Assembly (NCBI GenBank): GCA_031373695.1 | Contig: JANMNC010000033.1 | Span: 1 to 12,937 of the forward strand | Length of the DNA: 12,937 bases | Source of the DNA: Methylotenera_A sp031373695 | GTDB taxonomy: Bacteria > Pseudomonadota > Gammaproteobacteria > Burkholderiales > Methylophilaceae | Reading direction: 5' to 3' | Part shown: one piece after another, positions 1 through 7,526 of the stretch | How the letters are laid out: each line of letters begins with the position of its first letter | How positions within the stretch are numbered: position 1 is the stretch's first letter | Notes under the pieces: model-generated | Told to the model about the DNA's origin: nothing | The model's database searches: none | What the model saw: only the letters and a program-made list of their open reading frames with translations | Translations under genes and position numbers: made by a program

Positions 1-711
1 TTGCTTAAGCCCAGCACCCCAGCCTTGCCTCACTGTTGAATAATAAGGGTCGTTTTCTGTAATGCGCTGTTTGCAATCGGCATGAAAGCTATCAACGCGA
101 TAAATTAACAAATCAATGGGTGCGGCGACAGACACATTGCTACGTATTGTGGAATCAAATGAAATTAGCACACATTTAACCACATCCATGATGTCACTAT
201 TATGTTTAACCACACGGTCTACAATTGGCTTGCCATATTTAGTTTCGCCAATTTGAAAGTACGGTGTTTCTACGCAGGTTTCAATAAAATTACCTGCCGC
301 ATACACATGAAACAAACGCGGCTTTTCACCTTTAATTTGGCCAGCCACTATGATGCTGGCATTAAAATCAATATCATGATTTTTAAAGTGTTCGCCATCG
401 CGTTCAAACACCGCACGCAACTCTGCACCCACTAAGCCTGCTACATCAAACAAGCTGGGTGCATTATGCAAATGCGCGCCAACTGAATCGGTTTTTTCTT
501 CGGATTTTTCTACAGCTGCTCTTAATCGATTAACGACTGACTGTGTAATTGCTAAATTGCCCGCAGTCAACAACACAATTACGCGTTCATTTTTAACCTC
601 AAATGTATGCATTTTTGGTGAAATAGCCACCTGATCAACACCAGCATTGGTGCGGGTGTCAGACGCTAAAACTAAGCCTTGCTCAAGTAGCACACCAACA
701 CAATAAGTCAT
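1..711 (-). CDS. Anbu, proteasome-like N-terminal nucleophile hydrolase (3' end cut by window edge)
   Basis: The frame is open from an ATG at 711 to the left edge, giving 237 codons without a stop. The family is usually about 240-250 residues, so only a few residues are missing. The protein starts MTYCVGVLL. Removal of Met1 would expose Thr2 as the nucleophile, and the expected catalytic partners are visible: Asp18 in ASDTRTNAG and Lys33 in SPKMHTF. These features and the whole layout match Anbu (COG3484), the bacterial relative of proteasome beta subunits and HslV. Known Anbu proteins assemble into open helical or ring-like oligomers; the physiological substrate is not established. It is the last visible gene of the operon, 76 bp after the HPPD-like gene. 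That gap may carry its own promoter. No strong Shine-Dalgarno is seen before the ATG. Confidence 0.93.
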   Translation of the reverse strand, partial: MTYCVGVLLEQGLVLASDTRTNAGVDQVAISPKMHTFEVKNERVIVLLTAGNLAITQSVVNRLRAAVEKSEEKTDSVGAHLHNAPSLFDVAGLVGAELRAVFERDGEHFKNHDIDFNASIIVAGQIKGEKPRLFHVYAAGNFIETCVETPYFQIGETKYGKPIVDRVVKHNSDIMDVVKCVLISFDSTIRSNVSVAAPIDLLIYRVDSFHADCKQRITENDPYYSTVRQGWGAGLKQ

Positions 712-730
712 AACGAGAATCTATAAATTT

Positions 731-750
731 GTATGAGCCAAATCATACCA
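731..750 (-). promoter_or_regulatory. Candidate internal extended -10 promoter with small inverted repeat, upstream of Anbu
   Basis: On the minus strand the 76-bp gap before Anbu contains TG-G-TATGAT. This is an extended -10 with one mismatch from TATAAT (hexamer at 747-742, TG at 750-749). It overlaps a perfect 6-bp inverted repeat, GTATGA-6nt-TCATAC (731-748). No good -35 is visible. Transcription would start about 25-30 bases before the Anbu ATG. This is a pattern-based inference; the inverted repeat could equally be a weak RNA hairpin. Confidence 0.3.
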
Positions 751-787
751 TTTTGCTTAAAAGCTGACTTGAAAAACCTCAAAAGAA

Positions 788-1990
788 TTACATAAATCCT
801 GCAGCTTCAGTTAGTTTAGCCACATTTTCTTGAGTAAAAAATCCATCAAAACTGCCGTAGCGCTGTACGTATTCAATAATTAATGAAGAGTGCTCTGACG
901 CATTAGAGAATATTTGCTTTAAGCCCTGCTCTTTAGAGCCAATCACATCCAGCAAAAAGCCTTTGCCATTTTCGGCAATCGCATCTACTGCAAAATCGAT
1001 ATTTTCTTTGCCCTCATGCTCACCATCTTTAACCGATATCGCCATATGGTGTAAACGCGGGCCATAATTGCGCACAAAGGTTTCTGTGGGCGATGGCAAA
1101 TGCTCTAAATGGTTAATAAAATAAGGCGTGTTATTAGCGGTAAATACTTTTGCTGGGCTTTTTGATTCAGGAATCGTATGTGCGCTTTTGGTGACATTGG
1201 TGGATGAGTTTTGGTCTTTAATATTGTACGCGCCCCAAAAATAATAACTGGAAAGTGACAGATATTCCAAAATCGCCACTTCGCGGTTTTGGCTGTAAAC
1301 CCTTGTGGCTAAATGATCTAATGGTAGCAATAAATCAGTCACGCCTATTTTATTTTGCAATGTTTTGGCCTCTAAGTAGGCCGCTTGCACATCTGGTTTA
1401 ATTACACTTACCCCCAATGCATACACTCTTAACTCATCAGGCTCGCGCTCTAAATACGCCACAATATTATGGGTATATGGCGATGGTTTACTAATGGCCA
1501 AGTTGCCAGGCAGCTCTAATTTGCGCGCATCATCTTGATTAAAAAAGCGGAAGCCACGCTGCTGCTGAATTTTAACCACACTGTGTAAATCATCTACCCG
1601 AATAATCTCGCCCATATAGCGGCTGTTGGGTTTTTTAGCACCTATTGGGTAGACTTCATTTAAGCTTCTAAAAATACCGCGCAGGTTAGGGTCTTTTACT
1701 TCGCGCAATAAAATATCGGGCGAATTTAAATCGATACGCAATATATGGGTTAAATGCTGCTCGGTTTCTAGCGTCACCATATAATGATAGGGCGTCATTA
1801 ACGCCAGCTCTGCGATGTATTTGGTTGAGTGTTCTGGGTCAACCGAAATCATCAGCGCATCTATCTCATGAATCATATCGGTTAAGCCCAATGCATCACG
1901 CTCTTCCAATAGACGGATTAAGTTTTCCTCAAAAAAAGTGGAGTTTTCTTTATCACCATGGCGGTCAAAATTAAGTGAGCTGGCTGTCAT
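788..1990 (-). CDS. HPPD-like VOC-superfamily protein, putative Fe(II) dioxygenase of the Anbu operon
   Basis: This is a 400-residue protein. Its C-terminal half resembles the catalytic domain of 4-hydroxyphenylpyruvate dioxygenase. It has LDHLATRVY (His about 226), then RLHHMAIS (His about 315), then a stretch like the HPPD C-terminus with LKQIF and IIEYVQRYG (Glu about 373). These three residues match the His-His-Glu iron site of HPPD. The N-terminal half (about 1-210) is not recognisable by eye beyond a probable second, non-metal VOC half. The HPPD motif GFGEGNF is replaced by FDGFFTQENV, so the substrate is probably not hydroxyphenylpyruvate. The ATG overlaps the TGA of the transglutaminase gene (ATGA), which indicates translational coupling and membership of the Anbu operon. 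I infer a metal-dependent oxygenase or related VOC enzyme; the reaction is unknown. Confidence 0.8.
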   Translation of the reverse strand: MTASSLNFDRHGDKENSTFFEENLIRLLEERDALGLTDMIHEIDALMISVDPEHSTKYIAELALMTPYHYMVTLETEQHLTHILRIDLNSPDILLREVKDPNLRGIFRSLNEVYPIGAKKPNSRYMGEIIRVDDLHSVVKIQQQRGFRFFNQDDARKLELPGNLAISKPSPYTHNIVAYLEREPDELRVYALGVSVIKPDVQAAYLEAKTLQNKIGVTDLLLPLDHLATRVYSQNREVAILEYLSLSSYYFWGAYNIKDQNSSTNVTKSAHTIPESKSPAKVFTANNTPYFINHLEHLPSPTETFVRNYGPRLHHMAISVKDGEHEGKENIDFAVDAIAENGKGFLLDVIGSKEQGLKQIFSNASEHSSLIIEYVQRYGSFDGFFTQENVAKLTEAAGFM

Positions 1991-2832
1991 TGCTGAGCTT
2001 GTTGCATCGATTGTGCAGCTTTTAACAACTCCATTTGGTTCATTTTATGCTGCTGGTGTATTGGTACACCAGCTTGATTCACCACAACATGAGTTGCCAT
2101 ACCCTCAACTCCGCCACCAGAGCGCATGCCTGTTACAGGGCTTGCGGTACGGTAATCTAAACCCGTGGCTAGTCGCACATAAGTTTCGCCAGCACGGCAG
2201 CCGTTTGATACATCAACACTTTGCCACGCACTATCAAACCACACATCTACCCATGCATGGCTTTGCATTAAGCTACCATCTTGCGTAAATAAGTAGCCAC
2301 TCACATAACGCGCGGGGTAGCCTAAACTGCGGCAGCAGGCAATAAATACATGTGCATGATCTTGGCAAACACCTTGACCCAATTGAAACGCCTCAATAGC
2401 CGTGGTTTTTACTTCAGTTGCACCTTGTATATAACCCACTTTATCCATCAGTGCATGCATTAAGTCATCAATTGATTTGTGTTTAAAACTGGCTGAAAAA
2501 CGAGTAATCGCTTCGTCAGCTAGTGTTAAAGGGGTATCGCGCAAATAAATCGCTAAAGGCAGCAACTGGTGTTGCGAGTAATCGTTGACGCCTGTTTCTA
2601 CCTCTCCAATAACAGTTACGCTTAACTCAGTATGTGGCGTATCAACCACAAGCGTATGCGTGGTATTGCCAAAAGCATCTTCAAAAGCCTGCAGTTGGCC
2701 TTGTACTTTAATATCCCAATATTTAACATGCTGACCAAAACCACTTTGCGGTGTAAGCCTTAATTGTTGAATCGTATAGTTAACAGGCGAGCTGTAAACA
2801 TACTGGGTATGGTGTTCGATAGTCAGACGCAT
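1987..2832 (-). CDS. Transglutaminase-like cysteine peptidase of the Anbu operon
   Basis: This 281-residue protein begins with the bacterial transglutaminase N-terminal beta region (MRLTIEHHTQYVYSSPV, with LRLTPQ). The transglutaminase core follows, with a full triad: Cys156 in GQGVCQDHAH, His192 in SHAWVDVW and Asp207 in SVDVSNG. It belongs to the COG1305 group of cytoplasmic transglutaminase-like enzymes, most of which are thought to hydrolyse amide or peptide bonds rather than cross-link. No signal peptide or membrane segment is visible. The C-terminal tail is Gln/Met-rich and probably disordered. It starts 24 bp after the alpha-E gene and overlaps the HPPD-like gene by 4 bp. In Anbu operons this family has been proposed to cleave or trim the product of the neighbouring ATP-grasp ligase. 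Confidence 0.93.
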   Translation of the reverse strand: MRLTIEHHTQYVYSSPVNYTIQQLRLTPQSGFGQHVKYWDIKVQGQLQAFEDAFGNTTHTLVVDTPHTELSVTVIGEVETGVNDYSQHQLLPLAIYLRDTPLTLADEAITRFSASFKHKSIDDLMHALMDKVGYIQGATEVKTTAIEAFQLGQGVCQDHAHVFIACCRSLGYPARYVSGYLFTQDGSLMQSHAWVDVWFDSAWQSVDVSNGCRAGETYVRLATGLDYRTASPVTGMRSGGGVEGMATHVVVNQAGVPIHQQHKMNQMELLKAAQSMQQAQQ

Positions 2833-2856
2833 AATTGGCTTATAGTTTAACTTGCT

Positions 2857-3804
2857 TTAACTGGCGTTAATACTTAGAAAAGCACGCTGAATTTCTGCGC
2901 CCAATAAGTTGTTTGAATCAATAAAATCACTTAAAAACTCGTGCAAGCCAAGCTGAAAAATATCCTGCATTTTGCCAAAACGTAATCTTGCGTGCAACTC
3001 GCCTGACAGCCTTCTGCACTCGGTATGTCTAGCACCAGAAAGCTGCTCTAGTATGGGTGAAATTTCATCTAAACAAGCATGCAGTGAGCGCGGCATATCG
3101 CGCCTTAACACCAACAATTCAGCCACACGCCACGGCACAATTGTATCGCTGAATATTTTTTGATAAGCCTGAAAAGCTGAAACAGAACGTAACACCGCAC
3201 TCCATTCGTAATAATCAACCGCGCCGCCTACCTCTTCTTGTTCTGGCAATAAAAGATGATATTTCACATCTAGTAGCCTAGCAGTGTTGTCTGCGCGCTC
3301 TATAAATGTACCGAGTCGCACAAAGCTAAATGCATCATCACGCAACATCGTGCCAAAGCATACGCCCCTAAATAAATGTGAGCGCGCTTTTACCCAATCG
3401 CAAAATTCGCGCAGGCCATTTTTAGCTAAATCTTGACCAATAAATTGAGAAAACTCCAGCCATAGCGCATTAATGTTTTCCCAAGTTTCAGAGGTCATCG
3501 CCACGCGCACAGCACGGGCGTTTTCGCGTGCATTGCGCAGTGCATTGTAAATACTAGATGGATTATCGGCATCCATGGCTAAGTAGTGAATCACATCTGC
3601 CGCATTTACATCAGCATAATCGGCTTCGTAGGCATCAACATTGCCCGATATTTCTAAGGCAGGCAACCAAAGAGCAGCCTCACTTTGGGCGGCATTGGGC
3701 ACTAGCGACATGCTATAAGTTACATCTAGCACACGCGCCATATTTTCTGCGCGCTCAATATAACGCGCCATCCAATACAAGTGGTCAGCAGTTCGGCTTA
3801 GCAT
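2857..3804 (-). CDS. Alpha-E domain protein (COG2307)
   Basis: This is an all-helical protein of 315 residues that starts MLSRTADHLYWMARYIERAEN, the hallmark of the alpha-E family. It has an internal repeat: RYIERAENMARVLDVTY (residues 14-30) and TFIERADNTARLLDVKY (166-182), so it is probably two copies of a helical unit. No membrane segment or signal is visible. Alpha-E proteins are encoded beside, or fused to, circularly permuted ATP-grasp proteins. They are thought to work with them in a predicted peptide-synthesising complex; the biochemical role is not established. The ATG overlaps the end of the ATP-grasp gene by 7 bp (ATGCTAA), which suggests coupled translation and equal amounts of the two proteins. 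Confidence 0.93.
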   Translation of the reverse strand: MLSRTADHLYWMARYIERAENMARVLDVTYSMSLVPNAAQSEAALWLPALEISGNVDAYEADYADVNAADVIHYLAMDADNPSSIYNALRNARENARAVRVAMTSETWENINALWLEFSQFIGQDLAKNGLREFCDWVKARSHLFRGVCFGTMLRDDAFSFVRLGTFIERADNTARLLDVKYHLLLPEQEEVGGAVDYYEWSAVLRSVSAFQAYQKIFSDTIVPWRVAELLVLRRDMPRSLHACLDEISPILEQLSGARHTECRRLSGELHARLRFGKMQDIFQLGLHEFLSDFIDSNNLLGAEIQRAFLSINAS

Positions 3805-5357
3805 ATGGTTTCAGCTTTGCTGGCCTTTATACTGTCTTTATCTTTGAGCTTAAATTTGGTTTCTTTTTTAATTGCCGCATCTATTTCGGGTTTGTCTATG
3901 CCACTTTCTAGTAGCGTTGTATCTTCTAAAACCCAAGTATCTTTGGTGCCACCGCCCTGCGATGAATTTACCACTAGCGAGCCCTCTTTTAAGGCCACGC
4001 GACATAGCGCACCTGGCACCAGCGTCACTGTTTTGCCTGATAATACAAAGGGTCGCAAATCTACATGACGTGGCGCAATACCTGCTTCAACCAGCGTAGG
4101 GCAAGTTGATAACGCCAATGTGGGTTGCGCAATATAATTGGCGGGCTTAGATAAAATGCGTAATCTAAACTCTTCAATTTCTTGCTTGGTGGCCGCAGGG
4201 CCAACCAACATGCCATAACCGCCAGAACCCTGTACTTCTTTCACTACCAGCTCATGCAAGTGCTCTAAAGTGTATTGCAAATCATCTTCTTTACTTAACT
4301 CGTAAGTTGGCACGTTTTCTAACAGTGGTTCTTCGCCCAAATAAAACTTAATCATCTCTGGCACATAAATATAAGTAGCTTTATCGTCTGCCACGCCTGT
4401 TCCAACTGCATTAGCCAAAGTCACACCACCATTGCGATACACAGAGAGTAAGCCTGGCACACCCAGCATAGAATCTGCGTTAAATACTAATGGGTCAATA
4501 TAATCGTCATCAATACGCCTATAAATCACATCCACTTTTTGCGGACCCTGCGTGGTGCGCATGTAAACAGCATTATTACGCACAAATAAATCTGGCCCTT
4601 CTACCAACTCAATACCCATTTGCTGGGCAATAAACGCATGCTCAAAATACGCGCTGTTATAAGCGCCTGGTGACAATAAAACCACTGTTGGGTCAAGCAC
4701 ACCAACTTGCGCTACCGCTCTTAAATTTTTAAGTAGCACTTGCGGGTAATGATCAACTGGGGCGATATGATAGCGGCGGAATAATTCAGGAAACAGTCGC
4801 ATCATCATTTTGCGGTCTTCTAGCATGTATGACACACCAGATGGCGTGCGCAGATTGTCTTCCAACACATAAAATTGTGATTCGCTGGTACGCACTAAAT
4901 CAATCCCTGCAATGTGCGCATAAATTTGATTCGGCACATCCACACCAAACATCTCTGGGCGGTATTGGCTATTGGCCAAAATACTAGATGGCACGATGCC
5001 TGCCTGAATAATTTCCTGTGTGTGGTAAATATCGTGCAAAAACATATTTAGCGCACGCACGCGCTGAATTGCACCTGCCGATAATTTCGACCATTCACTT
5101 GCAGATATTATTCTGGGAATCACATCAAACGGAATCAGTCGCTCTGCCCCATCTGCCTCGCCGTAGACGTTAAAAGTAATGCCCACGCGGCGAAACAGCA
5201 ACTCGGCTTCTTGGCGCTTACTTTCTAATTGATGATGCGGAATATCTTTTAGCCAATTTTGATACGCCACATAAATGTGACGTACATGCTCGTCGCTTAA
5301 ATTGGTAGCGTCTAACTGCATTTCATCAAAAAACGATTGTGGAGATTTTTGCATCAT
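3798..5357 (-). CDS. Circularly permuted ATP-grasp protein (COG2308, predicted amidoligase)
   Basis: The protein is 519 residues with the chosen start. Family hallmarks are FYVLEDNLRTPSG (about 162-174), LLSPGAYNSAYFEH (about 227-240), VIYRRIDDDYIDPL (about 277-290), TLANAVGTGVADDKA (about 313-327) and the glycine-rich VVKEVQGSGGYGMLVG (about 371-386), which should bind ATP. Members are predicted to join a carboxylate to an amine with ATP hydrolysis, as in peptide or amide synthesis; the substrate is unknown. The start is one of two tandem ATGs (5357 and 5354). They follow AAAGG at 5367-5363 with good spacing. A TTG at 5384 would add nine residues but lacks such a site. The last ~25 residues are lysine-rich and look non-conserved. 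This is the first gene of the Anbu operon. Confidence 0.93.
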   Translation of the reverse strand: MMQKSPQSFFDEMQLDATNLSDEHVRHIYVAYQNWLKDIPHHQLESKRQEAELLFRRVGITFNVYGEADGAERLIPFDVIPRIISASEWSKLSAGAIQRVRALNMFLHDIYHTQEIIQAGIVPSSILANSQYRPEMFGVDVPNQIYAHIAGIDLVRTSESQFYVLEDNLRTPSGVSYMLEDRKMMMRLFPELFRRYHIAPVDHYPQVLLKNLRAVAQVGVLDPTVVLLSPGAYNSAYFEHAFIAQQMGIELVEGPDLFVRNNAVYMRTTQGPQKVDVIYRRIDDDYIDPLVFNADSMLGVPGLLSVYRNGGVTLANAVGTGVADDKATYIYVPEMIKFYLGEEPLLENVPTYELSKEDDLQYTLEHLHELVVKEVQGSGGYGMLVGPAATKQEIEEFRLRILSKPANYIAQPTLALSTCPTLVEAGIAPRHVDLRPFVLSGKTVTLVPGALCRVALKEGSLVVNSSQGGGTKDTWVLEDTTLLESGIDKPEIDAAIKKETKFKLKDKDSIKASKAETIC

Positions 5358-5362
5358 TAAAG

Positions 5363-5367
5363 CCTTT
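5363..5367 (-). promoter_or_regulatory. Ribosome binding site that decides the ATP-grasp start
   Basis: On the minus strand AAAGG lies 5 and 8 bases before two tandem ATG codons (5357 and 5354). This supports starting there rather than at the upstream in-frame TTG (5384). Confidence 0.55.
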
Positions 5368-5407
5368 ATTAATATAAAGACCAATGCAAGGCGTGTGCCA
5401 GATTATT

Positions 5408-5448
5408 TATCAATAAAAATCATATAGTTACAATTATTTTTATTGATA
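5408..5448. promoter_or_regulatory. Perfect 13-bp AT-rich inverted repeat upstream of the Anbu operon, candidate operator
   Basis: TATCAATAAAAAT (5408-5420) and ATTTTTATTGATA (5436-5448) are perfect inverted copies separated by 15 bp, so arm centres are 28 bp apart, close to two to three helical turns. The repeat lies 51-91 bp before the operon's first ATG, where a promoter is expected. It could bind a dimeric or tetrameric regulator. No convincing -35/-10 pair was picked out here, and an RNA hairpin without a U-tract is the alternative. Confidence 0.45.
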
Positions 5449-5493
5449 TAGCGATAAATTGCACAAACTTAGTGCGTTAAAAAACTGGTTTTT

Positions 5494-5524
5494 AAAAAGC
5501 ATGCAACAGATTAGTGCATGCTTT
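5494..5524 (-). terminator. Intrinsic terminator of yicC
   Basis: On the minus strand, about 40 bp after the yicC stop, a 10-bp perfect stem AAAGCATGCA / TGCATGCTTT (arms 5524-5515 and 5505-5496) with a 9-base loop is followed directly by further T residues. This is the expected form of a factor-independent terminator and separates yicC from the Anbu operon downstream. The T-tract is short (five), so termination may be partial. Confidence 0.6.
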
Positions 5525-5565
5525 AATCTTAATTTAAATTATTTAAAATTGTTATAACTGAAACA

Positions 5566-6432
5566 TTATTCAATATTCATAATCTGCTCACGCATTTGTT
5601 CTATTAGTACTTTAAGCGCCATAGATATTTGGCTGGTTTCTATTGCCACAGATTTAGAGCCTAAAGTATTGGCTTCGCGATTCATTTCCTGCATTAAAAA
5701 ATCCAGTTTTTTGCCTACTAAATTACCTGTATTTAAAATATGTTTCACTTCAGAAATATGTGCATCTAAGCGAGAAAGCTCTTCATCTACATCAATACGT
5801 TGCGCATACAACACCATTTCTTGCCTAATCCGATCGTCATCATGGCTATTGGTTGCCTCAAATAATTTGGTGGTGAGTTTAGCTTGGTATTGCTTAACCA
5901 GCGCGGGCATCATAGGTTTAACTGTGACTACATGCTGCTCAATTTGCGCTAGGCGATCTAAAATTACCGCTTTTAGCTTTGTGCCCTCACGTGATTTGGC
6001 TTCAATTAAATTATTTAATGCGAGTGTCAACGCAGCTTTTAAATCTTGCTCTAAAGCCTCAGCATCAAAGGCCTCTGCTGCCATCACACCAGGCATACGT
6101 AAAATTTCTAGCATATTAATTGGCTGTGTATGTGGAAAATACTGCGCAGCAGTTTTTGCGCTTTCTGCAATTTGCTGTAACACCATGTGATTAAGCTGCG
6201 GCGCACTATTGGCGGCCACTTCACGCATCATGCTGATGCGTATATCTACTTTGCCACGCCCTAATTTGGCCTGAATAAGCTCACGCGCAAGCGCCTCTAA
6301 GCCACGTGTCGTATCATCTAATTTTAACTGCAATTCTAAATAACGATGGTTGACCGAACGCAACTCAATCATCAACACACCATTTTTAGTGTTGTTTTCT
6401 TGCGACGCATAACCTGTCATGCTGAGTACCAT
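5566..6432 (-). CDS. yicC: YicC/YloC family endoribonuclease
   Basis: The protein has 288 residues from the ATG at 6432, matching the usual ~287-290. The N-terminus MVLSMTGYAS fits the family signature SMTGFA, followed by ELRSVNHRYLEL. The C-terminal DUF1732 region shows ELSRLDAHISEVK, GKKLDFLMQEMNREANTLGSK and a MREQ ending. An upstream in-frame TTG at 6471 would add 13 residues that the family lacks, whereas AAGAAAG stands six bases before the chosen ATG. YicC/YloC proteins are reported to be endoribonucleases; in E. coli YicC promotes turnover of the small RNA RyhB. It is transcribed divergently from the protein kinase gene, and a hairpin terminator follows it. It is not next to gmk, a frequent neighbour in other proteobacteria. 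Confidence 0.95.
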   Translation of the reverse strand: MVLSMTGYASQENNTKNGVLMIELRSVNHRYLELQLKLDDTTRGLEALARELIQAKLGRGKVDIRISMMREVAANSAPQLNHMVLQQIAESAKTAAQYFPHTQPINMLEILRMPGVMAAEAFDAEALEQDLKAALTLALNNLIEAKSREGTKLKAVILDRLAQIEQHVVTVKPMMPALVKQYQAKLTTKLFEATNSHDDDRIRQEMVLYAQRIDVDEELSRLDAHISEVKHILNTGNLVGKKLDFLMQEMNREANTLGSKSVAIETSQISMALKVLIEQMREQIMNIE

Positions 6433-6461
6433 AGCTTGCTTTCTTAAAGTAATTTGTGATA

Positions 6462-6470
6462 ATTGTATCA
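6462..6470 (-). promoter_or_regulatory. Candidate extended -10 promoter of yicC
   Basis: On the minus strand TGATACAAT (6470-6462) reads as TG-n-TACAAT, an extended -10 with one mismatch, 29 bases before the yicC ATG. The -35 region is weak. Pattern match only. Confidence 0.3.
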
Positions 6471-6560
6471 AACCCCTATGATTTTATGCGAATATATGTA
6501 AAATCAACGTGGTTTATGCATAACAATTTATTACAGCACACTTTATTACTGCGCACCTAG

Positions 6561-7502
6561 ATGGCAACACTTAAAAATCAATCGCTACCAATCGGCTATA
6601 TGCTGCAAGACTACATTATTACAAAAGTCTTAAGCACTGGCGGCTTTAGTTTTGTTTATCTTGCGCAAGACTTAAACAAAAACATTGTGGCCATTAAAGA
6701 ATATATGCCCACAGGCTTAGCCTTACGCGAAGAAGGCGCCACCGTCATGCTAGGTAGCGATGACGATGCAGCCACTTTTAAACATGGTCTTAAGTGTTTT
6801 TTTGAAGAAGGCTTAGCATTAGCCAGAATTGACCACAAAAATATTGTGCGTGTGCTTAATTTTTTCAGAGAAAACAACACCGTTTATATGGTGATGCAGT
6901 ACGAACGCGGCAAATCACTGCAAGATTATATTCTTTCGCAACCAGAGCCAGTGACTGAAAAATTTGTGCGCCGTGTGTTTAGCGAGCTACTCAACGGCCT
7001 GCGCGAAGTGCACACGCAAAAACTACTGCATTTAGATATTAAACCAGCCAATATTTATATTCGGCTTGATGGCTCACCGGTTTTGCTAGATTTTGGTTCT
7101 GCTAGGCAAACACTTACACAAACGCAATCTAAATTATCGCCCAGCTACACCCCTGGTTTTGCACCGCCAGAGCAGTATTTTGAGCGCAAACATTTAGGCC
7201 CCTGGAGCGATATTTACAGTGTGGGTGCCAGCATGTATTCGTGCTTAGCACGCTCTGCGCCTATTGCCGCTAACCAGCGCGTTAAAAAAGATTTTTTATC
7301 GCCCGCCGTTAAAGTAGGCAAAGATATTTACACGCAAGAATTATTGGGTATTATTGATAATTGCTTAGCCTTAAATTATTTAGACAGGCCGCAAAGCGTG
7401 TTTTCGCTACAAAAAACGCTGATGGAGGTAGTGCCGCCTTTAGTGATTAAAAAGCCTAGTTTTGCAAAAAAAATAAAAGATGTATTAAATAAACCTCTGT
7501 AA
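6561..7502 (+). CDS. Soluble Hanks-type serine/threonine protein kinase
   Basis: This 313-residue protein has a complete kinase core: glycine loop STGGFSFVY (25-33), ATP-binding Lys46 in AIKEYMP, a helix-C glutamate in FFEEGLALA (about 82-83), catalytic HLDIKPAN (Asp159, Asn164), DFG (177-179) and PGFAPPEQY, the bacterial form of the APE segment. HLD replaces HRD, so it is a non-RD kinase, common in bacterial members. There is no membrane segment or sensor domain. The sequence ends shortly after the core in a short basic tail (about 297-313). It should phosphorylate Ser/Thr in cytoplasmic targets, which are unknown. The PP2C gene starts 24 bp downstream and is very likely co-transcribed, so the pair forms an on/off phosphorylation module. 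No strong Shine-Dalgarno precedes the ATG. Confidence 0.95.
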   Translation: MATLKNQSLPIGYMLQDYIITKVLSTGGFSFVYLAQDLNKNIVAIKEYMPTGLALREEGATVMLGSDDDAATFKHGLKCFFEEGLALARIDHKNIVRVLNFFRENNTVYMVMQYERGKSLQDYILSQPEPVTEKFVRRVFSELLNGLREVHTQKLLHLDIKPANIYIRLDGSPVLLDFGSARQTLTQTQSKLSPSYTPGFAPPEQYFERKHLGPWSDIYSVGASMYSCLARSAPIAANQRVKKDFLSPAVKVGKDIYTQELLGIIDNCLALNYLDRPQSVFSLQKTLMEVVPPLVIKKPSFAKKIKDVLNKPL

Positions 7503-7526
7503 ATGACTTAAATAAAAACTTAAAAA

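Noticed and set aside
788..1990. Annotation as hpd (true 4-hydroxyphenylpyruvate dioxygenase)
   Set aside because: The metal triad fits, but other HPPD active-site motifs are changed and the context is an Anbu operon, not tyrosine breakdown.
1938..2288. 116-codon open frame on the plus strand
   Set aside because: Antisense to the transglutaminase and HPPD-like genes; the composition looks non-coding and no ribosome site is seen.
5669..6190. 173-codon open frame on the plus strand
   Set aside because: It is antisense to yicC, whose protein is clearly conserved. The translation is Ser/Cys/Ile-rich without domain features, typical of a shadow frame.
6433..6471. Upstream TTG start for yicC (13 extra residues)
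   Set aside because: The family begins at the SMTG motif; the extension resembles untranslated leader and a better ribosome site precedes the ATG at 6432.
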